Source of the DNA: CBDFGE01 sp965247055
GTDB lineage: Bacteria; Chloroflexota; Dehalococcoidia; Lucifugimonadales; JAGWBF01
Length of the DNA stretch: 64,000 nt
Direction: 5' to 3'
NCBI GenBank assembly: GCA_965247055.1
Contig: CBDFGE010000006.1
Span: 558,001-622,000 of the forward strand
Shown here: piece after piece, positions 60,955-64,000 of the stretch
Position numbering within the stretch: the stretch's first letter is position 1
Layout: each line of letters opens with the position of its first letter
Position numbers and translations under genes: made by a program
Notes under the pieces: model-generated
Databases searched by the model: none
Seen by the model: only the letters and a program-made list of their open reading frames with translations
Told to the model about the DNA's origin: nothing

Positions 60955-63900
60955 CTAGTCCGCCTCGACGGGCTCTTCGGCCCTCTTCTTGGCGGGTAGC
61001 TCGATGCCGAGAAGCGTTACCATGTTGTCGTCGTCCTCGTCGTCCTCCTCGGAGCGACCTTTGAACTGGCGTAGCTGCTCGTAGGCCTTTTGGGGATAGT
61101 CCTGTCCGGGGAGGTTGCAGCTAGCAGATGCACTGCCCAGATCATCCTCCGGCGCGTCGTTCGCGGTGTTCTGGGCCCGTAGAGCGTCGTAGGTACCTGA
61201 GCCTTCGACCCCACTGTTTCCGTTTAGCGGCACCGGAACTTCGTCTAAGGGGGCATGGTTGCTGGGATGCTTCTCGGCCGCATCCAGAGCGTTCGCCAGA
61301 GACTCCTTGTGGCCGTTACCGCCGCCGTTGCTGGCCTTCTCGCCCATGTCGAAGGTTATGGGGACCCAGGCGTCGTGGCCGTGGTGAGGCACCCCCGACT
61401 GGTCCACCGGGTGCTCACGGTGCCCGTCGGCTGGCCGGGAGTCGTTCCCGCTGATTTCGATACGGCTGGCAGAATCCAGCTTCGTCGCGGCGTTGGCGCT
61501 GGCCCGCTCGAGGTGGGCCCGGTAGGCCCCCACCATCTGCTCCAGCTCGCCCTCGGAGGTCTTGGTGCGCTTCAGGTGCTCCTGATAGCGCTGCAGGAAG
61601 TAGTCGATGGTTTCCACACGAATCTTGATGGAGCCTGTGGGCTTGCTCTCGTCGATATCGTGGAAGGTGAAGAAGGGCGTGCCGGTCGCCTCGATTATGT
61701 GTTCCACCGTGTTGTAGATGGGAGCGTCGTGGCCGCACTTGAAGCTGGACAGGTCGATGGCTACCAGGTTAGGGTGTCGCGCCACGTACTTGGCGCCCCA
61801 GACTTTCTTGCTGGAGTTCTCGCTGTAATTGTTTTTCCACACGTCGGTGATGTCCATCGGGTGAGTGATGACTCCTGCCCTCACCTCTTCGCCGAACAGC
61901 TCCTCTAGGATGTCATCGTCCTGGGGCAGCGAGTCCACGCTGAAGATGGCGTAGCCCCTCTTCTGAATCTCGGCCATAATCTCGTGGTTGAGGCCCGGGT
62001 CGTTGTGGTAGGGACGGCCCAGCATCACCACTCCCACCTTTCCCTCCTCGACAAGATTATCCAACACCTTCCGGGCCTCGGCCCTGAGGGAGACCTCGAA
62101 GTACCTGCGCCACACGTTGTAGGCCGTGTCTATGGCCTCCTCGTTCTCCTGCTCGGTAACGCCCAAGACTTCTCGGAAGCAGTCGTGCATCTCGATCTTG
62201 AACAGGTCCCACATCGACATATCTAAGGAGGGAGCGAGGTACTGCATGCTGTGCTCGGCGAAGATGTCCCCTTCCTTGGTGAAGGCGGCCTTGACCACCT
62301 CTGGAGTGATGGACACGGTGGGGCAGGCGGTGCTATCCACCGAGTTGACCAACTCGGTCCTCAGCTTCTGGATGATGGGGAAGAAGATAATGTCCGGTTT
62401 GCGCTTCTGGTCGTAGATCAGATTGTGAACGTGGGCGATGGCCACCTTGCTGGGGAAGCACTGGTCGATGGAGCCACGTCGGGAGCCTTTGTACCACATC
62501 AGCGGGTCCGTGTAGTCGGAGTAGATGACGTTGCGGAAGTTGACCCCCAGGGCCTCGAAGTAGGCGCCAAAGAAGGGCGACAGGGTGTACATGTTGAGCA
62601 CCCTGGGCATGCCGATGACGATTTTCTCCCGCAGCTCCCTGATTTCGGGTGAGGCCTTGGCTACAACGCTGGCCTCCTCCTTACCATTCGTGCCATTCCT
62701 GAAGCGCGAGAGGAAACCGCCGCGCACGGGGACGGGGGCCTCGGTATCTTGTTCCTCGTCCCTCATGGAGCTCACCTTGGGCGGGCTGAAGCTGCGGAAC
62801 GCCTCGGTGGAGGCCTTCTCCACGAAGTTGGGGTTTGCCTTCCTTACCTCGTCGAGGCGGGCCTTGATCACCTTCATATCTTCCATCTTCTCCACGGTGC
62901 CCTTTTCGCACGTGGCGATGATGAAGCGGTTGCCCTCCCCCTCCGGCGTCACGGTGTCGATATAGGTTCTGAGGCACTTGTTCTTGCAGAAGCTGCACCT
63001 GGTGGTCTCGTCCCTGGTAGCCGTGAACTCCAGGGTCTCAGCACTCTTCAACCCGATGAAGGTGGAGTCCTTCTCCGCGGCTACCCGTATGGCCTCCAGC
63101 GCGGCCCCGATGGCGCCGCTCTCACCAGTGAACTGGTGGACTCGCACGACGGCGTTGGGCACCTTGGACTTGATGAAGTCGTACTGGGATTTCACTGCCG
63201 CGAGGTTGTGCTGAGTGCCTCCCTGCAGGATGAAGGTGGTGCCCCACTTGCTAAGGTTGGGCTCTGCCACAACGTACAGCCAGATGTTCTTGGGCAGCAC
63301 CTTGGCCAGGCCCGCCATGATCTCCTTCTTTTCCCAGCCTAGCTGCTGGAAGTTGACGATGTCCGTCTCCATGAACACCGCGCAGCCATATCCGAAAACG
63401 GGCAGCCGCTCGGCCGAGAAGGCCACGTCGGCGAACTCGGCCACCGAGTAACCGAACTTGGCGGCGCTGTTCTGAAGGAAGTACCCGTTGCCAGCGGAGC
63501 ACTGGGTGTTGAGCTTGAAGTCCTTGACCTTGCCGTTTTTTAGGACGATGACCTTGATGTCCTGCCCGCCGACGTCGACTATCACGTCCGCGTCCTTGTA
63601 AAAGTGGAGGGCCGACTTGGTGTGGGCCACCGTCTCCACTATAGCTACGTCAGCCCTCAGGGACTCCTTTAGCATGTCCTTGGCGTACCCCGTGGTCCCC
63701 ACCCCCATCACTTTCAGGGTGGCGCCCTGGTTCTCCACGTACTCCCTCAGGTCGGCTAGGATGTCCTGTGTATCGGCCAGAGGGTTGCCCTTCGAGAGCT
63801 GGTAGGACGTTGCCATAAGGTTCCCGTCCCTGTCCATGAGGACGGCCTTGGTGGAGGTTGACCCGCCGTCGATGCCCATGAAGGCCTCTACCTCCTGGCC

Positions 63901-64000
63901 CGGAGAGAACTTGGCGGGTTCCCAGGGTATCTTGGCAAAGAGTTTCTTGAACTCCTCCAGCTCCTCTGGGGTCCTGGAAAGGCCCACATCCCCCGACGCC
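60955..64000 (-). CDS. Large BadF/BadG/BcrA-type acyl-CoA dehydratase activase, 5' end beyond window
   Basis: At least 1014 residues, with the frame open through the right window edge, so the N-terminus is missing (GTG 63987 is only the first start codon inside the window). An actin-like ATPase domain has GIDGGSTSTKAVLMDRDG near the visible start and VDVGGQDIKVI. CSFCKNKCLRTY lies near residue 335. The DUF2229-type half has PRVLNMYTLSPFFGAYFEALG, then IDQCFPSKVAIAHVHNLIY, then GRPYHNDPGLNHEI. An acidic linker-like tail ends in EEDDEDDDN. Family members often carry a second activase domain further upstream. Confidence 0.85.
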   Translation of the reverse strand, partial: ASGDVGLSRTPEELEEFKKLFAKIPWEPAKFSPGQEVEAFMGIDGGSTSTKAVLMDRDGNLMATSYQLSKGNPLADTQDILADLREYVENQGATLKVMGVGTTGYAKDMLKESLRADVAIVETVAHTKSALHFYKDADVIVDVGGQDIKVIVLKNGKVKDFKLNTQCSAGNGYFLQNSAAKFGYSVAEFADVAFSAERLPVFGYGCAVFMETDIVNFQQLGWEKKEIMAGLAKVLPKNIWLYVVAEPNLSKWGTTFILQGGTQHNLAAVKSQYDFIKSKVPNAVVRVHQFTGESGAIGAALEAIRVAAEKDSTFIGLKSAETLEFTATRDETTRCSFCKNKCLRTYIDTVTPEGEGNRFIIATCEKGTVEKMEDMKVIKARLDEVRKANPNFVEKASTEAFRSFSPPKVSSMRDEEQDTEAPVPVRGGFLSRFRNGTNGKEEASVVAKASPEIRELREKIVIGMPRVLNMYTLSPFFGAYFEALGVNFRNVIYSDYTDPLMWYKGSRRGSIDQCFPSKVAIAHVHNLIYDQKRKPDIIFFPIIQKLRTELVNSVDSTACPTVSITPEVVKAAFTKEGDIFAEHSMQYLAPSLDMSMWDLFKIEMHDCFREVLGVTEQENEEAIDTAYNVWRRYFEVSLRAEARKVLDNLVEEGKVGVVMLGRPYHNDPGLNHEIMAEIQKRGYAIFSVDSLPQDDDILEELFGEEVRAGVITHPMDITDVWKNNYSENSSKKVWGAKYVARHPNLVAIDLSSFKCGHDAPIYNTVEHIIEATGTPFFTFHDIDESKPTGSIKIRVETIDYFLQRYQEHLKRTKTSEGELEQMVGAYRAHLERASANAATKLDSASRIEISGNDSRPADGHREHPVDQSGVPHHGHDAWVPITFDMGEKASNGGGNGHKESLANALDAAEKHPSNHAPLDEVPVPLNGNSGVEGSGTYDALRAQNTANDAPEDDLGSASASCNLPGQDYPQKAYEQLRQFKGRSEEDDEDDDNMVTLLGIELPAKKRAEEPVEAD

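Overview
The window looks like a piece of a GC-rich chromosome from an uncultured Chloroflexota (Dehalococcoidia / SAR202-like) bacterium. This rests on protein style and gene company: a GrdB-like pair, a 73-residue Cys/His small protein, a SCPx-thiolase/DUF35/MaoC module, a Gls24/AmaP locus, a dnaG-rpoD pair, a CoxD/CoxE pair, and a giant BadF/BadG-type activase next to its HgdB-like partner. No rRNA or full marker set is present, so the phylum is an inference.

Layout. 1-3000: tail of a DM13-domain gene, then two IS256-family elements, one inserted inside the other. 3.2-6.2 kb: msrB, a GrdB-like pair, a frameshifted SnoaL-like pseudogene, and tRNA-Gln on the minus strand. 6.4-10.7 kb: MFS permease, YifB/ComM-type AAA+ protein, CrcB/FluC fluoride channel, membrane protein. 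11-15.6 kb: small Cys/His protein, nitroreductase, then PadR regulator plus MMPL/RND transporter behind a consensus promoter and an 18-bp perfect palindrome. 15.6-24.9 kb: HExxH protein, zinc-type dehydrogenase, DHA3-type MFS, a CoxL-like molybdenum hydroxylase followed without a gap by CoxD (MoxR) and CoxE (VWA), and a GSA-aminomutase-like class III aminotransferase ended by a strong terminator. 24.9-29.6 kb (mostly minus): thiolase + DUF35 pair; DUF2273, AmaP and two Asp23/Gls24 proteins, divergent from a TetR regulator with a perfect palindromic operator. 29.7-34.5 kb: nitronate monooxygenase, then an operon of Cys-less thiolase-like protein, DUF35, two hot-dog (MaoC) proteins and a SnoaL-like protein, resembling the steroid/acyl side-chain aldolase-hydratase complex of actinobacteria.

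34.5-37.1 kb is decayed DNA: an amber-interrupted small gene, a divergent fragment of the same family, a 3' half tRNA-Gly, a zinc-ribbon fragment, a truncated nuclease-like lipoprotein and a frameshifted BNR/sialidase-like gene. 37.2-49.0 kb is core housekeeping: HNH nuclease, CvpA, PAP2 phosphatase, cytidylate kinase, PlsC, MFS, DnaG, primary sigma factor, zinc ribbon, sortase, CtpA protease, SmpB. Right after smpB lies the most unusual signal: a near-consensus promoter, an 18-codon leader ORF with a nine-base match to the anti-Shine-Dalgarno sequence, and two interlocking long inverted repeats predicting a pseudoknotted RNA.

49.5-54.1 kb holds two genes cut cleanly by insertion sequences. 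An IS5-type element with a CTAG duplication splits a secreted dockerin protein. A third IS256 copy with an 8-bp duplication splits a TauE/SafE permease. In both cases removing the IS and one duplication restores one reading frame. 54.1-59.0 kb is a MoxR-DUF58-transglutaminase operon, and 59.4-64 kb carries a two-gene 2-hydroxyacyl-CoA-dehydratase-like system running off the right edge.
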